A stretch of DNA of 64,000 bases from CAZXYS01 sp964645005 (lineage in GTDB: Bacteria > Bacteroidota > Ignavibacteria > Kapaibacteriales > UBA2268), in assembly GCA_964645005.1 (NCBI GenBank), contig CAZXYS010000014.1:1-64000 (forward strand). Direction: 5' to 3'. Shown piece after piece: positions 37,601 through 45,343 of this stretch. The position numbers and the translations under genes are program-made. The notes beneath the pieces are model-generated. The model had not been told where the DNA came from. It worked only from the letters and a program-made list of their open reading frames with translations, and did no database searches. Position 1 is the stretch's first letter; each line of letters opens with the position of its first letter.

Positions 37601-40426
37601 GATCTTGCGGACTCTACCAGCGTCTTTTTGCCCGATATTGGCTTCTTCGCTTTTGCACACCGATTCCGTAATACCACAGATCTCAGGACCTTCTATGTAT
37701 GGAATGAATAATTCCTTGTCTTTGCAGAAGCCTCTTATCTCAGCAGGACCGTATCCACCCGAAATAAAGAAAAATTTCTTATGCCAGGGGGATATTTTTG
37801 AGGTGTCGTATTGAATCAGCTTATCAACAAAGTTTTCCGCAGTGTCGCTATTCCTGGCAGGAATTCTTCCGACTATAAAGTTGTTAACCTGCTTATCGTT
37901 GGATAATCCGTACCATGTATCACTGGTTGGAAGACCAAAGGTTGGAACAAGATCTTCGTATTGGGAATTCTTCCAGTTTAATTTAGGATCCCAGCTCGCA
38001 TCGCCAAACATTATAGCATGTGTCGGTGCTTGTTTCCAATTATCAAGTGTATATCTCAGAAAATTCCTTATGGCGTGAGGAGATTTCTTGCCATAGTTAA
38101 ATTCTTTGTAAATGTCATCAACATTTACAACTTCAATATCGATATCTTGAAAATCTTTTCTGTGTTTAGCAAGTCTTTGTGCCTGATTTAATAAATTTTC
38201 ATGAGAAATTATCAAGCCGTCGGCAGCGTTATTAGTGTCAGTCAGGTTAGACGAATTGGTCTTTTTTATCACAGCTTCTTCAACGGTTTTAGAATCATTC
38301 ATGAAGAATTTGTAAGATGTCTGCTCCTTTATTTTAAGTTCAGCTTTGTAAGAAATCCCGGCATTGTCCTGAACAAATTTGGAAATTGCTGTCATACCGC
38401 TGTTTAATTGATCTCCACTGACAGATGTGCCTTTGCGGAAATAAAATGCATAGACATCACCCGCAGAATGAGAAGAAGCCCTGTTTAAACCGGCTGCCTT
38501 TAATTTATTCAGAAGTCCCTGATGTCCTATAGAGTTCTCGCCGTTATATACTCCTGATATAAATGTATTGTCAGGCAGGGCATCTATCAATGAAGAAACG
38601 TCACCCGGATTTTCATAAGTTTGTACTTTGGGAGTCCCCGGTGATTCTACGGGTAGATACATAATGTGAAATCCTCTTTTCTTAGAGATCATACCGGAAT
38701 CATTGATAACGACAGTAGCTGTAGGTTTATCGCCTGCAATACCACCCATGTGAACTGTTGTACCATTCGATGCTTGTAGAAATTTAATGGTTTTGTTTAA
38801 GCTGTCAATAGCTGCTATATCAGGGGATTTGAAGCCTGTTACCTCAATTGAAGAGTTTTCATCAAGATATCCCGGATCAAATATGATATTACCTTTGTAT
38901 GCCACCGGCTTTGAATTACCTTCCACAGCGTAATAGTCTATACCTGCTTTTTTGGTCTTGAATGTATCGGTTGCCATTAACCGCAAACCTACATAATTCA
39001 AACCCGGCAGGATTGAGTTTTTTGTAAACTTACCTGTAAACTTTTTTTCTCTTATAAGGTCGAATCTTTGGATGTCCGCAGTGTCATAATTAACAAGAAA
39101 ACGCAGTTCATATGAAGGTATGTGCCATGTTCCGTCAATAAAAATTGAGTCCAATAAAGTCGTGGCTGCGGTGCTGACATCTATTGATTCCGAAGGATCA
39201 TCAGATGGAAATACAAAAACAGGCTGTTGAAATTCTTTATCAAAGCTCTGGTCTATTATTGTCTGGTACCAACCTTCCGGGAAAATATTTTCAGTCTTAA
39301 GTAAATATTTGCCAATATAATATATCTTGTCATATTCGATTCTTTGGTTTATCTTAACCGAGCTAACTTTCTCGACAGTATTTACAGGATCGACATGCGA
39401 ACTCAACCTGATTCCCCCGGAATTTTGATCATAATACAAATAGAAAGGCTCATTTTCAGTGTAATGATCAAACCAAGTTGAATCTCCAGCAGCCCGCCTG
39501 CCTAGAAAGTAGATTTTCTCATTTCCATCTATGGTATTATTATCATCTGATATGTAGCATGGATATTCTTCTCCTTTATAAATCAGATGTAAGTTACTGG
39601 TTTTTTTGTTGTTCCATTCAGGGGCGTGCTTCAGGATATCCGTGACGTCAATCCTGGCTGCTCCGTCGGTAGTAGTCATGACTTTAAGATATTTCCTGTT
39701 AGGATCATACCAATCCGGAGCTGATAATATCTCAGGTGTTGTCTCCCCCTTATTGATCTTAACTTTTGAGTTAGAAACAAGATATCTAAGATGTTTCTTA
39801 TTTACCACTCCCGAGAATAGTGCCCTTTCACCATTTGAAAAAGCTGCATCGGACATCGCTGCTTCCTTACCAAAGTCAATATCGACGGTGGATTGATCTA
39901 ATACAGCTAAATCTCCGGACAGAGGATCATATCTAAAGGGCTGTATCGTAATCAAATATTCAGGCACTCCGCGCTGCTCACCTAAGTATTCGTAACTTAC
40001 TGATGGTTCAATTATTTCTTTTGTAATTTGAATATCACTTCCGTTAATGAACCTTTTTCGTATGGAATCTTGCAGTAGATTACTGTACAAAGGTAAGTTT
40101 TTCTTACCGAGTGATTTAATGTTAAACTCGTCAATTTTAGTATTTAAATTTGCGTTATGAGGTACTGCAGCAATGAATTTAATTACAGGAATTGCATAAC
40201 CCGAAAAATTAACAAAAGGATCAACATGATCAGCATTATTGATTGTTAACAGCTCAGTTTGATCATGGGTTAAGTATGAGGAAGTGCCAATGTCAGTTTG
40301 ATTTAATTTTACTCTTAAACCTTCCGGCTTCTCAATTATTTCAATGTTTTTGGCAAATAACGTATTTATTGCAAAAAACATTACAAGTATGAATGCGAGT
40401 TGTCTCTTCATTTGTATTCCATTCAA
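34607..40426 (-). CDS. Very large C25-family (gingipain/PorU-type) cysteine peptidase with T9SS/FlgD-like C-terminal domain
   Basis: A 1939-residue exported protein with a signal peptide (ending near INTLFA). The catalytic domain (about residues 790-1080) shows HAIMFGDASWDPKLN, FIVGRIPARNSDTAENF, His955 in FLGHGSAEYFDL and Cys985 in FSTLSCNSGEFANP, a His-Cys dyad 30 residues apart as in gingipains and the T9SS sortase PorU. After it come CARDB/Ig-like modules (SGSIYNAGTSLPEPYIVRVI), a carbohydrate-binding-like region, and a final FlgD-type Ig plus type A sorting domain (YKNYPNPFEQNTTFNLTY to VPVGAYYYRINVEN). It is larger than a typical PorU (about 1150 residues), so it could be a PorU2-like sortase or a surface protease. 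The reading frame is intact over 5.8 kb. Confidence 0.85.
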   Translation of the reverse strand: MNGIQMKRQLAFILVMFFAINTLFAKNIEIIEKPEGLRVKLNQTDIGTSSYLTHDQTELLTINNADHVDPFVNFSGYAIPVIKFIAAVPHNANLNTKIDEFNIKSLGKKNLPLYSNLLQDSIRKRFINGSDIQITKEIIEPSVSYEYLGEQRGVPEYLITIQPFRYDPLSGDLAVLDQSTVDIDFGKEAAMSDAAFSNGERALFSGVVNKKHLRYLVSNSKVKINKGETTPEILSAPDWYDPNRKYLKVMTTTDGAARIDVTDILKHAPEWNNKKTSNLHLIYKGEEYPCYISDDNNTIDGNEKIYFLGRRAAGDSTWFDHYTENEPFYLYYDQNSGGIRLSSHVDPVNTVEKVSSVKINQRIEYDKIYYIGKYLLKTENIFPEGWYQTIIDQSFDKEFQQPVFVFPSDDPSESIDVSTAATTLLDSIFIDGTWHIPSYELRFLVNYDTADIQRFDLIREKKFTGKFTKNSILPGLNYVGLRLMATDTFKTKKAGIDYYAVEGNSKPVAYKGNIIFDPGYLDENSSIEVTGFKSPDIAAIDSLNKTIKFLQASNGTTVHMGGIAGDKPTATVVINDSGMISKKRGFHIMYLPVESPGTPKVQTYENPGDVSSLIDALPDNTFISGVYNGENSIGHQGLLNKLKAAGLNRASSHSAGDVYAFYFRKGTSVSGDQLNSGMTAISKFVQDNAGISYKAELKIKEQTSYKFFMNDSKTVEEAVIKKTNSSNLTDTNNAADGLIISHENLLNQAQRLAKHRKDFQDIDIEVVNVDDIYKEFNYGKKSPHAIRNFLRYTLDNWKQAPTHAIMFGDASWDPKLNWKNSQYEDLVPTFGLPTSDTWYGLSNDKQVNNFIVGRIPARNSDTAENFVDKLIQYDTSKISPWHKKFFFISGGYGPAEIRGFCKDKELFIPYIEGPEICGITESVCKSEEANIGQKDAGRVRKIINDGVVWANFLGHGSAEYFDLDGWQVQTLNNYGKYFIFSTLSCNSGEFANPKVYSRNESYLMAPEKGAIASMGATAVSSALIEKKIMYYMLQGMEQDAKRELGEIFFAGKASLSTKNDLELRALEHYLYLGDPYTRIKIDTVPDLYFLKGDFQLASEEGSSIITTENDSVTISGSIYNAGTSLPEPYIVRVIRIYNGKTDIYDFEINGTCYNENFSFKIPVKDMPGQHVIDVIIDPEKETNEIHRENNAVSATIDVFAPGVSVLDPMAFWDVNSSEPIFRVLNLFAEEGEFEYEMHLKTSSVDSANALISANTDDLDIDESFIQWKPDIELENGTSYWFFARLRNMNEQEFSTWLKVPFYASETGGSEIVHWSQNTAEELSSNKHNFNLTNENHGKYKIPDKQVDYYCLSSKGTPPSKRWANIEINSDVYVNTEYARGFSVVTISKNTGEGKIHGFDTWKDDSSSIKLVNFIRDSINNNHYVFIATCDRSFEVPISKRTPPSIGSIDTLKKVFREEFSTTLFDSVKKSSSYAMFSFKDAVPDEVVEAHDPEGRDAVIDGKVPIYDTAASVQTIRIGPAKEWKNFSIDGSTAPNLTELKGIVQGYNVSGSQKDLLLEFDEFGKVDLSRISAGNYPYIDIDITLNRGENIKEEPYISEIRSEFIPQPELAIPRSSIKISQTPVLRGLETEIGFAIRNISLRTTADQVKVNTEVSSEDVVIDQFDFSKSHLLPDERVEEKFIVNTKSYNPENDVNFQLSPDGTDMDIYKFNNSAKSILNVREDQEQPQIVVISGSQELYEGIYLPKNPLFEINIYDNSPLEIPNDNIRVKINGYYQNQDNTKEYNFIKEPDPQNPSYKLLLRLRPDSLDQTSEFTEHWIQVTAEDATGNKDTVLYRFNINRNYEITEYKNYPNPFEQNTTFNLTYKAPENAGTAVIRIYNPVGQHIRTLEKDLSLGENEIYWDGFDKKGRKVPVGAYYYRINVENVLYVEPVTGSLMINR

Positions 40427-40576
40427 AATTTACAAATAATAAAAAGAGTAAAAAAAATCAATAAGAGCCCCGCATTATGTCGACTAATTTTTAATTTGAA
40501 AATTAAAACTAAATACTATAAAATCTTAAATGTAAGACTGAGTATTATGATTAAAATTGTATTTAAATAAACAAAA

Positions 40577-40624
40577 ATATTAAAAAATAAAAAAGCCGTA
40601 TTAGTAATGACACTAATACGGCTA
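40577..40624 (-). terminator. Rho-independent terminator
   Basis: On the minus strand AGCCGTATTAGTG pairs with TACTAATACGGCT around a four-base loop and is followed by TTTTTTATTTTTTAA. It lies just beyond the stop of the 40648-42012 gene. Confidence 0.88.
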
Positions 40625-40647
40625 AAAGGTCTCAAAATTATTTAAAA

Positions 40648-42012
40648 TTATTGATTCTGCCTTCTTGTGTTATCGCCTTTTTTGACATCTTCTCTGACGC
40701 CGACCATGATCTTCTCGGCAATTTCCTGAGCTATTACCTTTCTGATGTTATCATCGCTGGTCATGTATTCAGAGATAGCATTTTCAACTCTGTTCCGGAT
40801 AATTTCAGCAGTTTGACCAACCAGTGCATTTGCAAGCTGGTGAATATCACTCTGCTGCCCTTTAAGAGTCTCAAGCTGGCTTCTGTTGGCGTCTTCCATC
40901 TTCTTGAGCATCTTATCCATACGTTCTTCTTCTTCGGTGTAGAACATAGTCACCGCAAGCAGGGTAAGCATAGTAAACTCAAGGAAAATAGCGAGCAGAA
41001 TGAAAGAAGGTTTTGCTGCCGGGATAAACTTCAGACCACGAATACCAACAGCCACGATAAGGAATGCCGCACCGCCGTATGCCATACCTGTTACATTATT
41101 GGCATAACGCTCTGTGAAGTGGTGCGCCATGTAAAGACGCAGCCCTTTTCCAAAATAAAGGTGATTTCTGCGCCACATTAAGCCATCCTTGGTATCCTGG
41201 ATTTCTTTTACGACAAAGTCTGAAAAGAATTCCTTGATCCTGCCGTAAAGTATGTCATTTCTAAAGCGAACCAAATCTACACTTTCGTCAAACAGATCAT
41301 CAAAATTGACGTGATGTTTGGCGGAAGCAAGCTCTTCAGTTTCAGTTCTGTCCCAAATATTGATGAATGAATTCTCGACTTCGAATACTTCTTTCTCTGC
41401 CAGTGTATCATCAGGCATAATAAGAAGCTCGACGATTTCATCTGAGAATCCCGTTTGTAGTCGAATTTTGGTTTTGGTTTCATCCACTTGTTTCTCAAAG
41501 AACACTGCCATTAGTCCAAGACTTGATGGAAACAGGCTGGTTAAGAAAACACATAAGAAAAGAGCAATGACCATGGATATCCACCAAAACCCAACCCAGG
41601 GTTGCAAGATAATCGGATGCTCTCCAAGGGTTGGTGACTTAGCGTACCAGTCAATGGATGATTTAACATATCCATGTTCATCTGATGTTCTTTCTTTGAA
41701 TGTGAAATCAAAAACATAATCGGGATTGATCAAATCTTTTTTGATTTCAAGGTTTTTTCCTTTTAACTTAGGCTCTTCTTCTTTTGGAACCGATGCCCAA
41801 GCTAATCCTTCAAATTCAACAAACCCGATTTTTTCCAATTGTTCCCCGCTGGGCATAAACAACGGAACAACAAATTGCGCAGATATAAAGGGTATTACTT
41901 TAAACTGAAAAAGAACAAAAAACGCTGCAAAAAGTACCACAAAAACCAGTATGTGCTGGGCTCCCATTTTATACTTTTTACTTGCTGATTGGGATAGAGA
42001 TGTTGTTGCCAT
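40648..42012 (-). CDS. Membrane protein with C-terminal coiled coil, function unknown
   Basis: A 454-residue protein that I do not recognise. Membrane segments: ILVFVVLFAAFFVLFQF near residue 22, FWWISMVIALFLCVFLTSLF near 145, and a pair near 310-355 (AAFLIVAVGIRGLKFI, PSFILLAIFLEFTMLTLLAV). A helical region with YMAHHFTERYANNV lies between the second and third parts. The last 90 residues are a coiled-coil-like tail (MDKMLKKMEDANRSQLETLK onward), strongly charged. No enzyme motif is seen. It is a single gene between its terminator and a 234-bp gap that precedes the DUF3857 cluster. A role in envelope organisation is only a guess. Confidence 0.7.
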   Translation of the reverse strand: MATTSLSQSASKKYKMGAQHILVFVVLFAAFFVLFQFKVIPFISAQFVVPLFMPSGEQLEKIGFVEFEGLAWASVPKEEEPKLKGKNLEIKKDLINPDYVFDFTFKERTSDEHGYVKSSIDWYAKSPTLGEHPIILQPWVGFWWISMVIALFLCVFLTSLFPSSLGLMAVFFEKQVDETKTKIRLQTGFSDEIVELLIMPDDTLAEKEVFEVENSFINIWDRTETEELASAKHHVNFDDLFDESVDLVRFRNDILYGRIKEFFSDFVVKEIQDTKDGLMWRRNHLYFGKGLRLYMAHHFTERYANNVTGMAYGGAAFLIVAVGIRGLKFIPAAKPSFILLAIFLEFTMLTLLAVTMFYTEEEERMDKMLKKMEDANRSQLETLKGQQSDIHQLANALVGQTAEIIRNRVENAISEYMTSDDNIRKVIAQEIAEKIMVGVREDVKKGDNTRRQNQ

Positions 42013-42246
42013 ATTTACCCTTACTCCTTAGTTATTTGAATTAATTATTTTTTTCATCGGTTGTGTTGAATTTAAGTCCGCTCCGATCCGAAATTTACAA
42101 AAAAAAATTTATATTATTGTATAATCCTTAAATATTTTTTGTTATTTATACTATTCTTCAAATTTAAAACATAGTTCAAAATAATCCAATTATAATTTTA
42201 AAATCAATTAAAATTTGTCGTTTTTAACTATTATACGTTTAAATTT

Positions 42247-44100
42247 TTATTTTATATACAGTTTGAAGTTCTTGGGATTATACCATTTTTCCAACAGTTC
42301 AACAAATTCTTTGTAATTAGGAGGTTTAATAAAGTCACCGCTAATACTAAGACTCCCTTTTATCGTAAAATATTGTACGTCTTCAATCACTGAAATATTA
42401 ACTTTACCGGCTTCATTGGAAAAATCAATGTTTCCTATGTTATGAACAATACTGCTGTTTTCGGGTATCTTGATCTTAAAGTGATATGATTCATTGACAT
42501 TCCTATGTAATTTGACCGGTGTCTTTCTATCTGACTTAATTGCCGGAAAATCGAGAGTGTTGAAATCACCGGGATTAAAAGGGATGCTGACTTCCTTAAG
42601 ATTTCCGGTATTTTGTGGCGGATTTTGGTCATTAATTTTAAATTTCGCAGCGAAAGGAGCAAAATCTCCCGCTATGAAGTCGGGATTTTGAAGTTCCGCA
42701 TCATAAGAATGTTTTGAGAAAGTGCTTTTGACTAATTTTTCATTTTCCGATCTCTTTAATCCAGCCTGATAATGCCCGCCAATTTTCACTATACCATTGC
42801 CGGAAAATTTGCCTGTAGAGTCAATTTCCAGATTACATGATAACTCAAAAATTCCCTTTTGAGCTTTTATCTTGTCTGTTTGCTTCCGAATTTCCGGCTC
42901 CCAAGGAGCAAAAAATTTCTTCCCATATAAATATTCAGGTGTAAAGCTGCTCTGATGTTTGTTTGGATCGAGATACACCTTCTTACCACCTTTTTCGCTG
43001 GGCGAGGCTATAACAATGGGATTTTCCAATTCCCCAAGAAACAACTTATCATCCGGCATTGAAGCATCTTGCGAGAAAATTGCAGGATAAGCGCCAATAT
43101 CCAGCGCTTTAAGCATTGCTGCAAATAGAATAGCCCTGTCGAGATGATTCCCGACATTTCTGTCGAAGGCTTCCTGCGCCGGCATGGGTGTGCAGCCGGT
43201 TTTTAGCGGATCGCAGTTTCCCGTGCCTACATTATTATGGATATGATCATAGATTTTGATGATCTTATCCATAGCCGTAAGTTCGTCGGTGGTGAGTTCT
43301 TTCACCGATTCTACCGCTTTGTCGTTAAGTGCGAATATATCTTCTGACTTACTTTTTATATGATCGATTATTTCGTTCTTTTTGGCAGATGAAAAATACA
43401 GTGCAGGGACAAATTTCTCGAAATCCGGCTGCTGCGTTTCCTGTGCCACAAGAGGAACATTTTTAAATTGCCATGTATAAACGTGGAAGCCCTCTTCATT
43501 TGTTTTGACCGGGGATTGTGAGCTATTTGCGAGATGGTGCTCAAAATATTGTCCGTTTGGCACTTTCACGATTACATTAAATTCTCTAACGGGGCTGCGC
43601 TTGCCTAAGACCACCTTCCCCTGCAAGCCTGGCAGAAAGTCCTTCTCTGATGTCAGGGTATAAGCAAATTCCACCGTGCAGCCAAACTCGAGCCCGGTAT
43701 GTGTGACTACCATTTCCCTTAGATTCATCTCTGGAACATTATCGGACGCACATCTCGGCAGCACCTCGTTGAATGCATTTTCCGGCGAATGAACAATCTC
43801 GCCGGTGGTCATCTTAGTTGCCGACCGTTGGATTTCCAGTTCCTGATAGTCGGGATTGTAAACAATGAAAGATTCGCCCGACTTTCGATTAAGCGCATAG
43901 CTCGTAAGCACTTTTAATTCATGGGAATAGGTGAATTCAGTCGTGCCGTCCGGCTTCAACACGTAAACATGCGTTATCTTCTTATAGACTTCGTCGGCAT
44001 TCTCTTCGGAATAACCGGCAGCATGTAAATTGCCGGCTAATATTAATGCTAATAAGATTGTAAAAAAATTAGATTTCGATTTGTTCATTGATAATTCCAT
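42247..44100 (-). CDS. DUF3857 protein with degenerate transglutaminase-like domain
   Basis: A 617-residue exported protein (signal NFFTILLALILAGNLHAAG). A DUF3857 beta-domain (HVYVLKPDGTTEFTYSHELK, RVREFNVIVKV-like SPVREFNVIVKVPNGQYFE) is followed by a transglutaminase-like region. In this region the usual catalytic pattern R-x-G-x-C-x-D-x-A reads RNVGNHLDRAILFAAML, so a His stands where the Cys should be. The usual H of the triad is also absent (NPIVIASPSEKGGKKVYLDP), while the Asp in YLDPN is kept. I conclude it has lost transglutaminase/protease activity and may act as a binding or regulatory partner. It lies 5 bp downstream of the histidine kinase gene and next to its active-looking relative at 45344. 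Confidence 0.85.
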   Translation of the reverse strand: MELSMNKSKSNFFTILLALILAGNLHAAGYSEENADEVYKKITHVYVLKPDGTTEFTYSHELKVLTSYALNRKSGESFIVYNPDYQELEIQRSATKMTTGEIVHSPENAFNEVLPRCASDNVPEMNLREMVVTHTGLEFGCTVEFAYTLTSEKDFLPGLQGKVVLGKRSPVREFNVIVKVPNGQYFEHHLANSSQSPVKTNEEGFHVYTWQFKNVPLVAQETQQPDFEKFVPALYFSSAKKNEIIDHIKSKSEDIFALNDKAVESVKELTTDELTAMDKIIKIYDHIHNNVGTGNCDPLKTGCTPMPAQEAFDRNVGNHLDRAILFAAMLKALDIGAYPAIFSQDASMPDDKLFLGELENPIVIASPSEKGGKKVYLDPNKHQSSFTPEYLYGKKFFAPWEPEIRKQTDKIKAQKGIFELSCNLEIDSTGKFSGNGIVKIGGHYQAGLKRSENEKLVKSTFSKHSYDAELQNPDFIAGDFAPFAAKFKINDQNPPQNTGNLKEVSIPFNPGDFNTLDFPAIKSDRKTPVKLHRNVNESYHFKIKIPENSSIVHNIGNIDFSNEAGKVNISVIEDVQYFTIKGSLSISGDFIKPPNYKEFVELLEKWYNPKNFKLYIK

Positions 44101-44105
44101 TATTG

Positions 44106-45332
44106 TTAATTCATCTTTTTCATTGGTAAAGTAAAGTAAAATGTAGTGCCTTTATTCTCTTCGCTTTCAACCCAGATCGAGCCTCCGTTTTTCTCAACGA
44201 ATTCTTTGCAAAGGATCAATCCAAGCCCGGTTCCCTTTTCTTCTTTCGTTCCGGGTCTCGAGGATTGCTCTTCAATTTTGAACAGCTTATTTTTAATACT
44301 CTCATTCATGCCCATACCGCTGTCGTTTACGGACATAATGATCTTCTCATGGTTCTTCTCAGCTCGAATAGTGATATTATCATCTTTTCCACAGAATTTT
44401 ATACTATTCGAAACAAGATTCCGTAAAACCGTGGCAATCATATTTCTATCTGCGTAAGCCTGAATTTTTTCATCTATTTCATTTTTTACTATTACACCCT
44501 TAGAATTCGCAAAGTTTTTTAAAGTATAAGTGATTTGATTTGCCACTTCATTAAGATCAAGATCTTCAGGGTTGAAATCCACTTTTCCAAGCTGAGATCG
44601 TGCCCATCCCAATAAATTGGTTAGCAAATTATATGTTTGTCGGGAAGATTCGTTAATCATACTGATAAGTTCTTTTCTATCTTCTTCGGAAATTTCGTCG
44701 GATGCTTCTAATAGCTCTTTCGAAGCATTCAAAAGCACATTGAACGGATTACGCAGATCATGCGCTATTATGGAAAAGAACTTATCTTTCCTCGTGTTCA
44801 GCTCTTTGTATTTTTCTTTCGATTCTTTTAGCGCAATTTCAGCTCTTTTTTTCTCGTCTATATCGAAAACTATTCCGGCAAGCTTCAGCGGATTACCGTT
44901 CTCATCTCTCTTAGTAACTATTCCCCGATCATAATACCATTTCCAGTTACCATCTTTCGTGCGGATTCGGTATTCTGTTTCGTAGGCGGGTTTTCTCATT
45001 TCGAGGTGGTCGCGCATATTCTGCATGGTATTTTCATAGTCATCCGGATGAAGCATTTCCGTAAAACCCCAGACATCAGGATCGATTTCGCCCTCTTTAT
45101 ATCCAAGAGTTTCAATTTTTCTTTTGTTATAAATAACTTTGCCGGTGGGAACATCCCATTCCCAGCGCCCCAGATTACCTGCCCAGGCTAAATTGATGTC
45201 ATCGTCTCTTAAAGAGAACTCTTCTTCCTGTCTTTTCTGCTCGAATTCAAGCACCTCGAGCTCTTTGATACGATTTTTCAGCCGCTCGTTTTCTTCGATA
45301 AGTTCTTGTTTGGTTCTTTTATCATCAGCCAT
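44106..45332 (-). CDS. PAS-domain sensor histidine kinase
   Basis: A 408-residue kinase without membrane segments. A short coiled coil (EENERLKNRIKELEVLEFEQ) is followed by one PAS/PAC domain (about residues 50-165; WAGNLGRWEWDVPTGKVIYN, WKWYYDRGIVTKRDENGNPL) and then a HisKA dimerisation domain with phospho-His near residue 190 (FSIIAHDLRNPFNVLL). The HATPase domain has VLRNLVSNSIKFCG (N box), IIMSVNDSGMGM (G1) and EEKGTGLGLILCKEFVEKNG (G2). It has no receiver domain, so a partner regulator must exist elsewhere. It lies between two DUF3857 genes with spacings of 5 and 11 bp, suggesting that it senses or controls something about their role. Confidence 0.93.
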   Translation of the reverse strand: MADDKRTKQELIEENERLKNRIKELEVLEFEQKRQEEEFSLRDDDINLAWAGNLGRWEWDVPTGKVIYNKRKIETLGYKEGEIDPDVWGFTEMLHPDDYENTMQNMRDHLEMRKPAYETEYRIRTKDGNWKWYYDRGIVTKRDENGNPLKLAGIVFDIDEKKRAEIALKESKEKYKELNTRKDKFFSIIAHDLRNPFNVLLNASKELLEASDEISEEDRKELISMINESSRQTYNLLTNLLGWARSQLGKVDFNPEDLDLNEVANQITYTLKNFANSKGVIVKNEIDEKIQAYADRNMIATVLRNLVSNSIKFCGKDDNITIRAEKNHEKIIMSVNDSGMGMNESIKNKLFKIEEQSSRPGTKEEKGTGLGLILCKEFVEKNGGSIWVESEENKGTTFYFTLPMKKMN

Positions 45333-45343
45333 AGTGAAAATCC

